From contig NZ_WWFA01000003.1 in the NCBI RefSeq assembly GCF_021698855.1, positions 124,001 through 188,000 of the forward strand: a stretch of DNA of 64,000 nucleotides, written 5' to 3'. The first letter of the stretch is position 1; each line of letters begins with the position of its first letter. The notes beneath the pieces are model-generated. The model did not search any database. It was given only the letters and a program-made list of their open reading frames with translations, and was not told the origin of the DNA. A program made the translations under genes and the position numbers. The DNA comes from Lactobacillus sp. S2-2. Its GTDB lineage: Bacteria; Bacillota; Bacilli; Lactobacillales; Lactobacillaceae. This document shows, piece after piece, positions 44,788 to 53,448 of the stretch.

Positions 44788-44884
44788 AATAATTCACTCC
44801 TTTTATAAATATAAAGTTTATATACGAATTATATGTATGTCTAATACTCATTATGAATAAACTACTATACTTATAAGTTATATA

Positions 44885-44926
44885 AAAAAGGACATCAAAG
44901 ATTAAATCAATCTTTGATGCCCTTTT
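44885..44926 (-). terminator. Terminator of the lysR gene
   Basis: AAAAGGACATCAAAGAT and ATCTTTGATGCCCTTTT arms with a T run on the minus strand. Confidence 0.85.
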
Positions 44927-44951
44927 GCTATTAATTACAATTTAGATATAA

Positions 44952-45833
44952 TTATTTATCATTTTCTAAATTAGCATTCATTCTATTAATAAATAATTTT
45001 GCAACTTTAGACTGTACTGTATTTTTTTTCCACGCAATAATTATTGGATCAAATAATTTAGGCTTAAGTGGTTTAAAAATTAAATTATTTTGTCTACTAT
45101 CTACTAACCCTTTAAAAGACATTAAATAAGCACTTTTATTTAAAACTAACAAACTAGCATTAAATATTAAATTAGTTGTTCCTATAACATTTAATTTTGG
45201 CTCCAAATTTCCTAGCCAATTTTGAAATCTATTTTCTTTCAATGATTGTTCAGAAAGTATGATTGGTAAATTAATCAGTTCTTCAGGATTTATAGAAGAT
45301 TTCTTAGCCAATTTATCATCTTCACGCATCACTAATCCCCATTCATCTGACTCAGGTAGTTTTAAATAATCATAATTATTTGAAGGATACTTACCCATAA
45401 AAATGGCAAAATCCAATACCCCTTTTTCTAATTTCTTTTCAATATCAAAGGCATCTCCACTTACTAATTTTATGTCAACTTTAGGGTAGTCTTTAATTAT
45501 ATCTCCAACAACATCCAAGATTCTTTGCATTCCAATACTTTCACCTGCACCAATACTTAAAGTTCCCGCTGTTATATCATGAGATTGAATGTTTTTTGCA
45601 GTATTATTAGCTAAATCAACCATTTCTTGGGCTTTTTCTCTTAAATATTTACCTTCATCTGTTAATACGATTTGACGATTACCTCTGATAAATAATTTTA
45701 CCCCTAATTCATTTTCTAAATCTCTTAATTGTCTGGATAAAGCTGGTTGTGATACTAATAATTGTTCAGCTGCTTTAGTTATATTATGTTGATATGCAAC
45801 CTCTAAAAAATATCTTAATACTCTTAATTCAAT
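44952..45833 (-). CDS. LysR family regulator with apparent AUU start
   Basis: This 293-residue protein has a complete LysR architecture. The N-terminal HTH is ELRVLRYFLEVA, then NITKAAEQLLVSQPALSRQL and RGNRQIVLTDEG; the effector domain runs from GTLSIGAGESIG onward. The conserved N-terminus begins at codon 2 after an ATT (45833-45831). GGAAGGG (45849-45843) lies 9 bases upstream, and an in-frame TGA (45842-45840) rules out any earlier start. The next ATG would delete the DNA-binding domain. It is divergent from the alpha/beta hydrolase remnant, its likely target. Confidence 0.85.
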   Translation of the reverse strand: MELRVLRYFLEVAYQHNITKAAEQLLVSQPALSRQLRDLENELGVKLFIRGNRQIVLTDEGKYLREKAQEMVDLANNTAKNIQSHDITAGTLSIGAGESIGMQRILDVVGDIIKDYPKVDIKLVSGDAFDIEKKLEKGVLDFAIFMGKYPSNNYDYLKLPESDEWGLVMREDDKLAKKSSINPEELINLPIILSEQSLKENRFQNWLGNLEPKLNVIGTTNLIFNASLLVLNKSAYLMSFKGLVDSRQNNLIFKPLKPKLFDPIIIAWKKNTVQSKVAKLFINRMNANLENDK

Positions 45834-45959
45834 AATTATTCACCCTTCCATAAATAAAAGTTATATATAGCGATAGTATATAAGCATTTAACATGTTAAT
45901 CAAACTATATTATTCTTTAATAGTAATAAAAATAACAAAAAATGAAAGGAATTTAAAAA

Positions 45960-46969
45960 ATGTCTAAATTAACAAATGATACTAGAGTATTTAAAATCAA
46001 TCCTAAAATTGAGGTACAAAACGTTACCTTTAAGAATAAATATGGTTTTACCATTGCTGGTCATTTATACTTACCAGAAAATTTTGATTATAAAAAAAAT
46101 ATAAATCAATTATTATTTCCGGACCTTTTGGTGCTATAAAAGAACAATCTAGTGGCTTATATGCTCAAAGTCTAGCAGAAAAAGGATTTGTTACTTTAGC
46201 ATTTGACCAATCTACTACTGGAGAAAGTTCTGGTTCTATTCGTAATATGGCATCTCCAGAAATTTTTGTTGAAGATTTTTCAGCAGCTGTAGACTTTATT
46301 GGTACTCAAGATTTTATTAATCGTAAAGAAATTGGAGCACTTGGAATTTGTGGATTAGGTAGCCATGTGTTAACAGCTGCATCTATTGATACACGTATCA
46401 AATCTGTAGCAACAAGTGTTATGTATGATATGTCTGATTCAATGTGGAAAGGACTTAACAACTCAAAAACTGAAGAACAACGTAATATTGAACGTGATTA
46501 TTTAGGTCAAAAACGTTGGGATTTTGCTGAAAATAGTCAAGAAAAAGGTGGATTACATGAACTACCTTTCGATGAAAATAATAATCCTATTGAATTAGAT
46601 AAAGTTTTACCTAATGAAATCAATGATGATGTTGATTCAGTAACTAAAGAATTTTTCAATTATTACAAAGTTCGTGCTTTCCATCCAAGATCGATTAATT
46701 CAAATGGAGCATGGGACGCAATTAGTCCATGGGGTTATTATAACTTCCCTCTACAACAAAAAATTAATAATATTAGTCCAAGACCAGTTTTAATTGTTAC
46801 AGGTGAAAATGCTCATTCAAGATACATGGCTGAAGAATCATTTAATCAATTAAATTACCCTAAAGAATTAGTAATTGTACCAAAAGCAACCCATACAGAC
46901 TTATATGATCAAATGGATTTAATCCCATTTGATAAATTTGCACAATTTTTCAATGATACTTTAAATTAA
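45960..46969 (+). pseudogene. Alpha/beta hydrolase, frameshifted in a poly-A tract
   Basis: ATG 45960 (RBS GAAAGGA) reads through RVFKINPKIEVQNVTFKNKY and HLYLPENFDYKK, then shifts at an A8 run (46092-46099). The next frame continues SIIISGPFGAIKEQSSGLYA, then FDQSTTGESSG and GICGLGSHVLTAASIDTRI and ends at 46969. Nine A residues would restore one 336-residue alpha/beta hydrolase of the DLH/YcjY type. A single-base slip in a homopolymer could be a real mutation, phase variation, transcriptional slippage or a sequencing error. Confidence 0.88.
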
Positions 46970-46991
46970 TCTTTCCTATAAAATAATTAAT

Positions 46992-47030
46992 AAAAAGCAC
47001 CTTAAATCTAAAGAATTTAAGGTGCTTTTT
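46992..47030. terminator. Bidirectional terminator
   Basis: AAAAAGCACCTTAAAT (46992-47007) and ATTTAAGGTGCTTTTT (47015-47030). Confidence 0.9.
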
Positions 47031-47034
47031 ATTT

Positions 47035-47304
47035 TTACCAACTAGCTTTTTTAACTCCTGGAATCTGACCATTATGGGCATATTTTCTGAAGTTATGTCT
47101 TGAAAGACCAAATTTTCGCATATAACTACGAGCATTTCCATCTAAATTATCACGATTATTCAATCGATTAGGATTAGAATTCTTAGGTAATTGACGCAAT
47201 GCTTCATAATCATTATTTTCTTTAAGTTTATATCTTAAATCTGCATACTTCTCAACTAAAGCTATTTGTTTGTTAGTTTTTGCAATTTTTGATTTCTTTG
47301 CCAT
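47035..47304 (-). CDS. rpsN2: 30S ribosomal protein S14, zinc-independent form
   Basis: This 89-residue S14 has the family core [38 protein letters not shown] and C-terminal KKASW. The CxxC zinc pairs of the short S14 form are absent, marking the C-minus paralogue that in other Firmicutes replaces zinc-S14 under zinc limitation. It is outside the ribosomal operon, as usual for this copy. No clear Zur box was found. Confidence 0.93.
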   Translation of the reverse strand: MAKKSKIAKTNKQIALVEKYADLRYKLKENNDYEALRQLPKNSNPNRLNNRDNLDGNARSYMRKFGLSRHNFRKYAHNGQIPGVKKASW

Positions 47305-47371
47305 TTTGACTCCTTTTACTTACTTTTTATAATTACCAACTTATTTATTGTAAGCAAAAATCAAATTAATG

Positions 47372-48001
47372 TCAATCAAAGAATTTAATTTTTCGATTAT
47401 TAAGTGGTTGTAAATCTCGATTATTTTCATCAAATATTTTTTGATATCTTTCAAACTGTTCTTCACTAATTGAAAGAATTGGCGTAGTAAATACATACCA
47501 ATCAATTGTTTCGGTTAATGGTGGTGTCGTTAATGAACCTTCATAATTAAATCCTTGTCCCTTTTTTGGTAACCAATCATTAATTGGAATTTTAACATCA
47601 ATCGTTTTTAATGAATTAAAATCATCTAAAATAGATTCAAAAATTTTACTAGGCTGACCAATTTCTACCATTAAACCAAGTACCAAATTATCTCCATCTT
47701 CACTTTGATGAACTAAATGAAATTCTAAATCAAAAGTTTTTCCATCAATTACATGCTCAGCTGGATAATGAAAATGAGTTTGTTGAAAAGAAAAAATTTT
47801 TTGATTTAATTTTAATTTTCCCTCACCTAATAATCGAATTGTAGTTTGATCATTAATTTCTTTGGTTAAAAAATAATCAGAAATAAACTCAATTGCTAAT
47901 TTCTGATTACTTCTATTCACATTTTGATGATTAATAGCAATTGGAGATTGCTTTTTACCAGCAATTAAATTCCATTCATTTTGGTGTTGATAATCATACA
48001 T
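47372..48001 (-). CDS. Alpha-class carbonic anhydrase, cytoplasmic
   Basis: This 209-residue alpha-carbonic anhydrase has zinc ligands H76 and H78 (QTHFHYP), gatekeeper E82 (AEHVIDG), H95 (DLEFHLVH) and the active-site SLTTPPLTE. It has no signal peptide, so it should be cytoplasmic, whereas many bacterial alpha-CAs are exported. It hydrates CO2 and may supply bicarbonate for carboxylation. RBS AAGGAG; the preceding gene on this strand is aspartokinase. Confidence 0.92.
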   Translation of the reverse strand: MYDYQHQNEWNLIAGKKQSPIAINHQNVNRSNQKLAIEFISDYFLTKEINDQTTIRLLGEGKLKLNQKIFSFQQTHFHYPAEHVIDGKTFDLEFHLVHQSEDGDNLVLGLMVEIGQPSKIFESILDDFNSLKTIDVKIPINDWLPKKGQGFNYEGSLTTPPLTETIDWYVFTTPILSISEEQFERYQKIFDENNRDLQPLNNRKIKFFD

Positions 48002-48019
48002 AATAAAACTCCTTATTAT

Positions 48020-49312
48020 TTATACAACTTTTTTATTGATGTTATTGTATAACTTTTCAAAAACAAGGTGGTAATCTTTATCTTCAACTTCAAAACTAAA
48101 CTTTAAATCATCACTAAATTGACGCAGTCCTTTTACCTTGATATCACTATCGTTTAAGGCTTCAATCAAACTACCCACTAACGTAGGTTGTTGCTTAAAT
48201 TGTTCTGAAACAACTGTTACAATTGACACGTTTTGTTCCATTTCAACTTTTTCAAAACCAATTACTTGTCTTAAATCATTTTTAATTTTAATTGAATTTG
48301 AAGTTTTTTTAATGTAAACATTAATACTATCAAAACTTGCCGGTTCAAAAGTATAATCAAGATTTAAATTTTTCAAATAAGATAACATTTTAATTACTAA
48401 ATCATAACGTTTAGATAATTGATAATGATAAATTCGAAAAACAACTTGATGTTGATTACATGTCATCCCTTTAATTCTTAAATTATTCAAATTTGCTTTT
48501 GTTTGATTAGAAATTGTTGTTCCCAAATGTTCCGGATGATTAGTATTTAAAATTACTAAAGGAATATTTTTTTGTTTCACTGGTTCAATTGCTTCATCAT
48601 TAAATACTTTTGTGCCTAAATATGAAAGTTCTTGTAATTCTTGATAACTTAAATTACTAATTGAAACTGGATTTTTAATTAGATTAGGATCAGCCATTAG
48701 TAAACCGTTTGTATCAGTCCAGTTTTCATATTTATTAGCATCCACTAAATTAGCCACAATTGAACCTGTTGTATCTCCTCCACCACGTGGTAATAATTCA
48801 ATTTGATCATTTAAATTAATTCCATAAAATCCAGGAATTATGTAACGTTGATTCTTTTTAATTAATTGCTGTAATTTATTTTGTGATAAATGATAGTCAA
48901 CTATCCCTTGATTAATCATTAAGAAATCTTTTGCATCAATCATTTCAACGTCCAAAAACCTTGCTAAAACTAAGGCAGTTAGGTACTCTCCTCTTGAAAC
49001 AAGCTCATCATATGACAAATTATTCATTAAATCATTAAATTCATTATCTAAATCAAGATTAATTTCTAATTGACTCATTAACTCATTAAATCGATTTTTG
49101 ATTTGTTGAAAAACTATCCTTTTATCAGCTAAACTATTTGCTTCTGATAACTTGATTAATTGATCAGTTAGTTTCATTGGTTGATCATCGGCTTTACCCA
49201 ATGCACTAACCACAATTAAATTTCTATCTTTATTATTTGAGATAATTTGCTTTACTTTTTTAAATTGCTCGGCATTTGCTAACGAACTGCCACCAAATTT
49301 TGCCACAATCAT
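48020..49312 (-). CDS. Aspartokinase
   Basis: This 430-residue monofunctional aspartate kinase has N-terminal MIVAKFGGSSLANAEQFKKV, kinase-site SRGEYLTALVLARF and LLPRGGGDTTGSIVA, and the nucleotide region WTDTNGLLMADP. Two C-terminal ACT domains give feedback control (probably threonine or lysine). It starts 2 bases after hom, in a hom-lysC pair divergent from thrCB. It supplies aspartyl phosphate for threonine and lysine. Confidence 0.93.
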   Translation of the reverse strand: MIVAKFGGSSLANAEQFKKVKQIISNNKDRNLIVVSALGKADDQPMKLTDQLIKLSEANSLADKRIVFQQIKNRFNELMSQLEINLDLDNEFNDLMNNLSYDELVSRGEYLTALVLARFLDVEMIDAKDFLMINQGIVDYHLSQNKLQQLIKKNQRYIIPGFYGINLNDQIELLPRGGGDTTGSIVANLVDANKYENWTDTNGLLMADPNLIKNPVSISNLSYQELQELSYLGTKVFNDEAIEPVKQKNIPLVILNTNHPEHLGTTISNQTKANLNNLRIKGMTCNQHQVVFRIYHYQLSKRYDLVIKMLSYLKNLNLDYTFEPASFDSINVYIKKTSNSIKIKNDLRQVIGFEKVEMEQNVSIVTVVSEQFKQQPTLVGSLIEALNDSDIKVKGLRQFSDDLKFSFEVEDKDYHLVFEKLYNNINKKVV

Positions 49313-49314
49313 CT

Positions 49315-50469
49315 TTATTCACCACCATTTATTCTCGCCATGAAAATATTTTCATCTTGATTTTTCAATTTATTAACCAAATTATGAATTTGTTTAGCAT
49401 TTACATCTTTAAAAATCCAATAATTTCCATCTTTAGTAATTTCCTCTGATAGATTAAAATCTGATAAATCTAATTTTGTTCTAATTAAATAGTCACCAAA
49501 AATAACATCATCTTTTAAATCATTTGAATCTTTAAAATCTCTCAATAAATGAGAATCTGATAAATAGATATCTAAAATATCTTGAACTACGGCATGTGAA
49601 GTTGGAAGCATTCCGGCACCCTGCCCCATAAATCCAAGTTTTCCAATTGTCTCACCGGTTAATTCAATATAATTATTATTGCCATCAATTGATGCCATTA
49701 CACTACTTTGATCATATAAAGTCGGTTCGATTAAAAAGCTAATCTGATGATCTTTTTTAATTAATTGACCAATTAATTTAATTTTCCAGTCATGCTTTTT
49801 AAAATATTGAATATCTTTAGCCTCAATTGAACGAATTCCAAATTTTATTAAATTATCTCCTGGTTTTAGAAAAGTATTGTAAGTAAGATCAGCACTGATA
49901 CATAATTTATTTTCAATATCATATCCATCAATATCCGCACTTGGATCAGCTTCAGCATATCCTAAATCTTGTGCTTCCTTTAAAACTGATGAAAAACTAG
50001 CATTTGATTGATACATTTTATCTAGAATAAAATTACTTGTTCCATTAAAAATTCCTGATAATTGACTAACTTTGTCAATTCTAAGAACTCTTTCAAGATT
50101 TTTAATCCAAGGAATTCCACCACCAACACTTGATTCGAAATAAAAATGAACCTGGTTTTCATTAGCAATTTCTTGAAATTCTTTTAAGTAACGGGCAACG
50201 ACTGCTTTATTAGCTGTGACAACATTTTTCTTAGCTTTTAATGCCTCAATAATCATTTGATAAGCTGGATCAATTCCACCTAAAGCTTCTACCACAACTT
50301 CAACTGATGAATCATTCAAAATATCTTGATAATCAGAAGTTCCATTTGCAACTTCTTGTTCTTTACCTGATCGCACAAATACATATTTATTATTTAATTC
50401 ATTTTGTTGTGCAACAATCTTCTGCACACCTTTTGAAACAGTTCCGTTTCCTAAAATTGCAATTTCCAT
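49315..50469 (-). CDS. hom: Homoserine dehydrogenase
   Basis: This 384-residue NAD(P)-dependent enzyme has the nucleotide motif ILGNGTVSKGV, then VVEALGGIDPAY and VVTANKAVVARYL. The catalytic segment is GIFNGTSNFIL and GYAEADPSADIDGYD. It lacks the long C-terminal ACT domain of some homologues (length 384 rather than about 430). It is the first gene of the minus-strand threonine transcript. RBS AAAGGAG. Confidence 0.94.
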   Translation of the reverse strand: MEIAILGNGTVSKGVQKIVAQQNELNNKYVFVRSGKEQEVANGTSDYQDILNDSSVEVVVEALGGIDPAYQMIIEALKAKKNVVTANKAVVARYLKEFQEIANENQVHFYFESSVGGGIPWIKNLERVLRIDKVSQLSGIFNGTSNFILDKMYQSNASFSSVLKEAQDLGYAEADPSADIDGYDIENKLCISADLTYNTFLKPGDNLIKFGIRSIEAKDIQYFKKHDWKIKLIGQLIKKDHQISFLIEPTLYDQSSVMASIDGNNNYIELTGETIGKLGFMGQGAGMLPTSHAVVQDILDIYLSDSHLLRDFKDSNDLKDDVIFGDYLIRTKLDLSDFNLSEEITKDGNYWIFKDVNAKQIHNLVNKLKNQDENIFMARINGGE

Positions 50470-50481
50470 GATTTTCTCCTT

Positions 50482-50539
50482 TGTTTATAAAACATAAACA
50501 CTTGTCTTTATTTAAAAAACATACTATCATGTAAATAAA
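50482..50539. promoter_or_regulatory. Candidate operators between hom and thrC
   Basis: TGTTTAT (50482-50488) and ATAAACA (50494-50500) form a perfect inverted repeat with a 5-base centre. A second repeat pairs TTTATTTA (50507-50514) with TAAATAAA (50532-50539). Both lie in the divergent promoter region, so a threonine regulator could bind here. This is inference. Confidence 0.5.
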
Positions 50540-50564
50540 TCAATTGCAAATTAGGAGGATTCAT

Positions 50565-52061
50565 ATGCCAACAAAATATACTAGTACTCGAAATCATATT
50601 ATTTCTGCATCTCCAAAAGAAGCAATGTTAAAAGGTTTAGCTTCAAATAATGGATTATTTGTCTTAAATGAATTAGGTGAAAATAAAATCAACTTAAAAG
50701 AAATAATGCAAAAAGACTATTTAGATATGGGCCAAGAAATTCTCCAAATTTTATTACCAGATTTTTCTAAAAAAGAAATTCATGAAAGTTTACATAATGC
50801 TTATTATGATACTTTTAGTTCGCCAAAAATTGCACCAGTTCAATCAGTAAATGACTTTCATATTTTAGAATTATTCCATGGTCCAACTGCTGCTTTTAAA
50901 GATTTTGGCTTACAATTACTACCTGAATTAATGGAAAGAGCCATTACTTTAAATCAAAAAATTATGATTTTAACCGCAACTAGTGGTGACACTGGTACTG
51001 CTGCTCTAAATGGTTTTAAAAATATTGATAAATTTGGCATTAGTGTTTTTTATCCTGAAAATGGAGTCAGCCCCATTCAAAAACAACAAATGTTAACTAC
51101 TAATGGAATTAACACGAATGTTGCTAGTATTGCTGGAAATTTTGATGATGCTCAAAAAAATGTCAAAGAAATTTTTAATAATCAATCATTATTAAATACA
51201 TTATCAGATAATGTTTCTCTATCAAGTGCTAATTCTATTAATATTGGTCGTTTAATTCCACAAGTGGTTTATTACTTTAATGCCTACAAAGAATTACTTG
51301 AAAAAGAAGCAATTAAACTAGGCGACAAAATTAATTTCACTGTTCCAACTGGAAATTTTGGTGATGCATTAGCGGGATATTATGCCAAATTACTTGGTCT
51401 TCCAATTAATAAAATTATTATTGCATGTAACCAAAATAATGTTTTAACTGACTTCTTTAATGAAGGTATTTACGATCGTAATCGTGACTTTTTCAAAACA
51501 GTGGCACCAAGTATGGATATTCAAATTTCTAGTAATTTTGAACGTCTGCTCTATTATGAAAGTGGCAAAGATGATCAATACATCAAATCACTAATGGCTG
51601 ATTTAGAAAAAAATGGAAAATACCAAGTTAAGCCTGAATTACTTAAAAATATTAAATCAAAATTTGCGAGTTACTATGCAAGTGATAAGGAAATTAAAAC
51701 AGCAATTAACCAAGTCTTTAAAGAAGAACATTATTTAATGGATCCACATACAGCTGCTGGTTATTTAGCAATGAAACAATATCAAAATGAATCTGATGAT
51801 AATTGTCAAAATGTTTTATTAAGTACTGCTAATCCATATAAATTTGTTGAAACAGTTTCAGATGCTATTTTAGGTAGTCATGAAAATGATCCAATTAAAA
51901 CAACACAAAAATTAGCTAAATATACGCAAATTGAAGTTCCAATTAGTCTACAAAATTTATTTAATAAAGAAGTTAAAGTTGAAAGTGTTATTAACCCGAA
52001 TGATATGACCCAATTTGTGCAACAGAAAGTTAAGGAGGTTTTCAGTGATGATAACAATTAA
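50565..52061 (+). CDS. thrC: Threonine synthase
   Basis: This 498-residue PLP enzyme has the PLP lysine K112 in FHGPTAAFKDFG, a phosphate loop TGNFGDALAGYYA and SATSGDTG-like ATSGDTGTAAL near 145. It converts O-phosphohomoserine to threonine. The long form (about 500 residues) is the usual Firmicutes class beginning STRN. ATG 50565 has TTAGGAGG. thrB overlaps its 3' end. Confidence 0.95.
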   Translation: MPTKYTSTRNHIISASPKEAMLKGLASNNGLFVLNELGENKINLKEIMQKDYLDMGQEILQILLPDFSKKEIHESLHNAYYDTFSSPKIAPVQSVNDFHILELFHGPTAAFKDFGLQLLPELMERAITLNQKIMILTATSGDTGTAALNGFKNIDKFGISVFYPENGVSPIQKQQMLTTNGINTNVASIAGNFDDAQKNVKEIFNNQSLLNTLSDNVSLSSANSINIGRLIPQVVYYFNAYKELLEKEAIKLGDKINFTVPTGNFGDALAGYYAKLLGLPINKIIIACNQNNVLTDFFNEGIYDRNRDFFKTVAPSMDIQISSNFERLLYYESGKDDQYIKSLMADLEKNGKYQVKPELLKNIKSKFASYYASDKEIKTAINQVFKEEHYLMDPHTAAGYLAMKQYQNESDDNCQNVLLSTANPYKFVETVSDAILGSHENDPIKTTQKLAKYTQIEVPISLQNLFNKEVKVESVINPNDMTQFVQQKVKEVFSDDNN

Positions 52062-52923
52062 AACTCCTGCAACAAGTGCTAATCTTTCAGTTGGATATGA
52101 TTGCTTAGGTTTGGCAGTTAATTTATATACAACTGTTACTTTTTCTTCGAATTTAGAGCCTCTAGAAATTACTGGAGTTGAAGAAAAATATCAAAATGAA
52201 AATAATTTAATTTATCGAGCTTTTGCTAAAACTTGCCAAAAACTAAGTCAAATAATTCCTAATTTAAAAATTAATATTCAATCAGATATTCCAATTTCTC
52301 GAGGATTAGGAAGTTCAGCTGCTTGTATCGTCAGTGGAATTAAAGGAGCTAATGCTTGGTTTGATAATCCACTTAATAATGAAGAAATTTTAGAAATTGC
52401 GACTGAAATGGAAGGTCATCCTGATAACGTTGCACCTGCCATTTATGGTGGTTTATGTATGTCATTTATTGATCAAAATCAACATAGTCGAGTTGTAAAT
52501 TATCCAATTAATGACAATCTTCTGTTTTATACAATCATCCCTGATTTTAAAATCAGTACCCACGAAGCAATAAGTGTCTTACCGACAGAATTAAGTTATG
52601 CTGATGCAACTAATCAAATTAGCCATAGCCTTTATTTAATTGAAAGTTTTAGAACTGGAAATTTAAACAATTTGCGAGAAGCAATGCATGATAAAATGCA
52701 TGAACCATTTAGAAAAAAATTAATTGAGAATTATGATGAAGTTAGTATAATATGTGATACCATAGAAAATGGTCTTTACATCAGTGGGAGCGGTTCCACA
52801 ATGATGGGAATCGCTGATTCTCAGCAAAAAAGAACTCAAGCAATCAAGCAGTTGAGTTCTAAATTTAAAAATTGGAAAATTAATCCAGTTGAAATTGATT
52901 TTAATGGTGCAATATTACAGTAA
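52048..52923 (+). CDS. thrB: Homoserine kinase
   Basis: This 291-residue GHMP kinase has N-terminal IKTPATSANLSVGYDCLGLA, ATP motif PISRGLGSSAACIVSGI (motif 2) and C-terminal motif 3 LYISGSGSTMMGI. It phosphorylates homoserine for ThrC. It overlaps thrC by 14 bases; AAGGAGG sits inside thrC. A GTG one codon earlier is possible. Confidence 0.95.
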   Translation: MITIKTPATSANLSVGYDCLGLAVNLYTTVTFSSNLEPLEITGVEEKYQNENNLIYRAFAKTCQKLSQIIPNLKINIQSDIPISRGLGSSAACIVSGIKGANAWFDNPLNNEEILEIATEMEGHPDNVAPAIYGGLCMSFIDQNQHSRVVNYPINDNLLFYTIIPDFKISTHEAISVLPTELSYADATNQISHSLYLIESFRTGNLNNLREAMHDKMHEPFRKKLIENYDEVSIICDTIENGLYISGSGSTMMGIADSQQKRTQAIKQLSSKFKNWKINPVEIDFNGAILQ

Positions 52924-52937
52924 AGGAGTGATTAATT

Positions 52938-53372
52938 ATCAATAAATACTATATCATTGATAAATCCTTATTACCGGAAACCTTTGACAAAGTTGTTAAA
53001 GCACGGGAACTAATTAATAATGGTGAAGTAGAAAATATTTCTGAAGCCGTTAAAAAAGTTGGCATTAGTCGAGGAAGTTACTATAAATATAAAGATTTAG
53101 TTTTTGAAAGTAATGATGAAATTTGGAATCGAAAAGCTGTCATTTCATTCTTACTCCGTGATGAACGAGGAATTTTATCAAAAGTTTTGGGGACAATTTC
53201 TGATAGTAATGCAAGTATTTTAACGATTAATCAAAATATCCCCATTCATAATATTGCAAGTATCGTTATTTCATTAGATTTAAGCAATATGCATAATTCT
53301 ATTGATACATTAATTAACACAATTAAAGAAATTGATGGAACTAGTCGAGTTGAACTAGTCTCAATTGAATAA
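52938..53372 (+). CDS. ACT-domain HTH protein (PheB/UPF0735 family) with apparent AUC start
   Basis: This is a 144-residue protein. The N-terminal HTH-like part (LLPETFDKVVKARELINNGE, then ISEAVKKVGISRGSYYKYKD) and C-terminal ACT domain (FLLRDERGILSKVLGTIS) match the PheB/ThrR group, linked to threonine or aromatic metabolism. AAAGGAG (52922-52928) directly follows the thrB stop. An in-frame TGA at 52929-52931 blocks upstream starts, and only ATT 52935 or ATC 52938 stand at SD distance. It is likely the sensor-regulator of the neighbouring threonine genes. Confidence 0.85.
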   Translation: MNKYYIIDKSLLPETFDKVVKARELINNGEVENISEAVKKVGISRGSYYKYKDLVFESNDEIWNRKAVISFLLRDERGILSKVLGTISDSNASILTINQNIPIHNIASIVISLDLSNMHNSIDTLINTIKEIDGTSRVELVSIE

Positions 53373-53406
53373 AGAACATTCCAATAAATAGGAATGTTCT
53401 TTTTTA
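53373..53406 (+). terminator. Terminator of the thrC-thrB-ACT operon
   Basis: AAGAACATTCC (53373-53383) and GGAATGTTCTT (53392-53402), then T5. Confidence 0.88.
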
Positions 53407-53448
53407 TTAATGATACAATAATACATAATAATTAATTGGAGGAAATAA

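Noticed and set aside
53187-53372. Small independent ACT protein starting at ATG-like codon within the gene
   Set aside because: The same frame extends upstream through a complete HTH region to an SD, so this is the C-terminal part of the longer protein.
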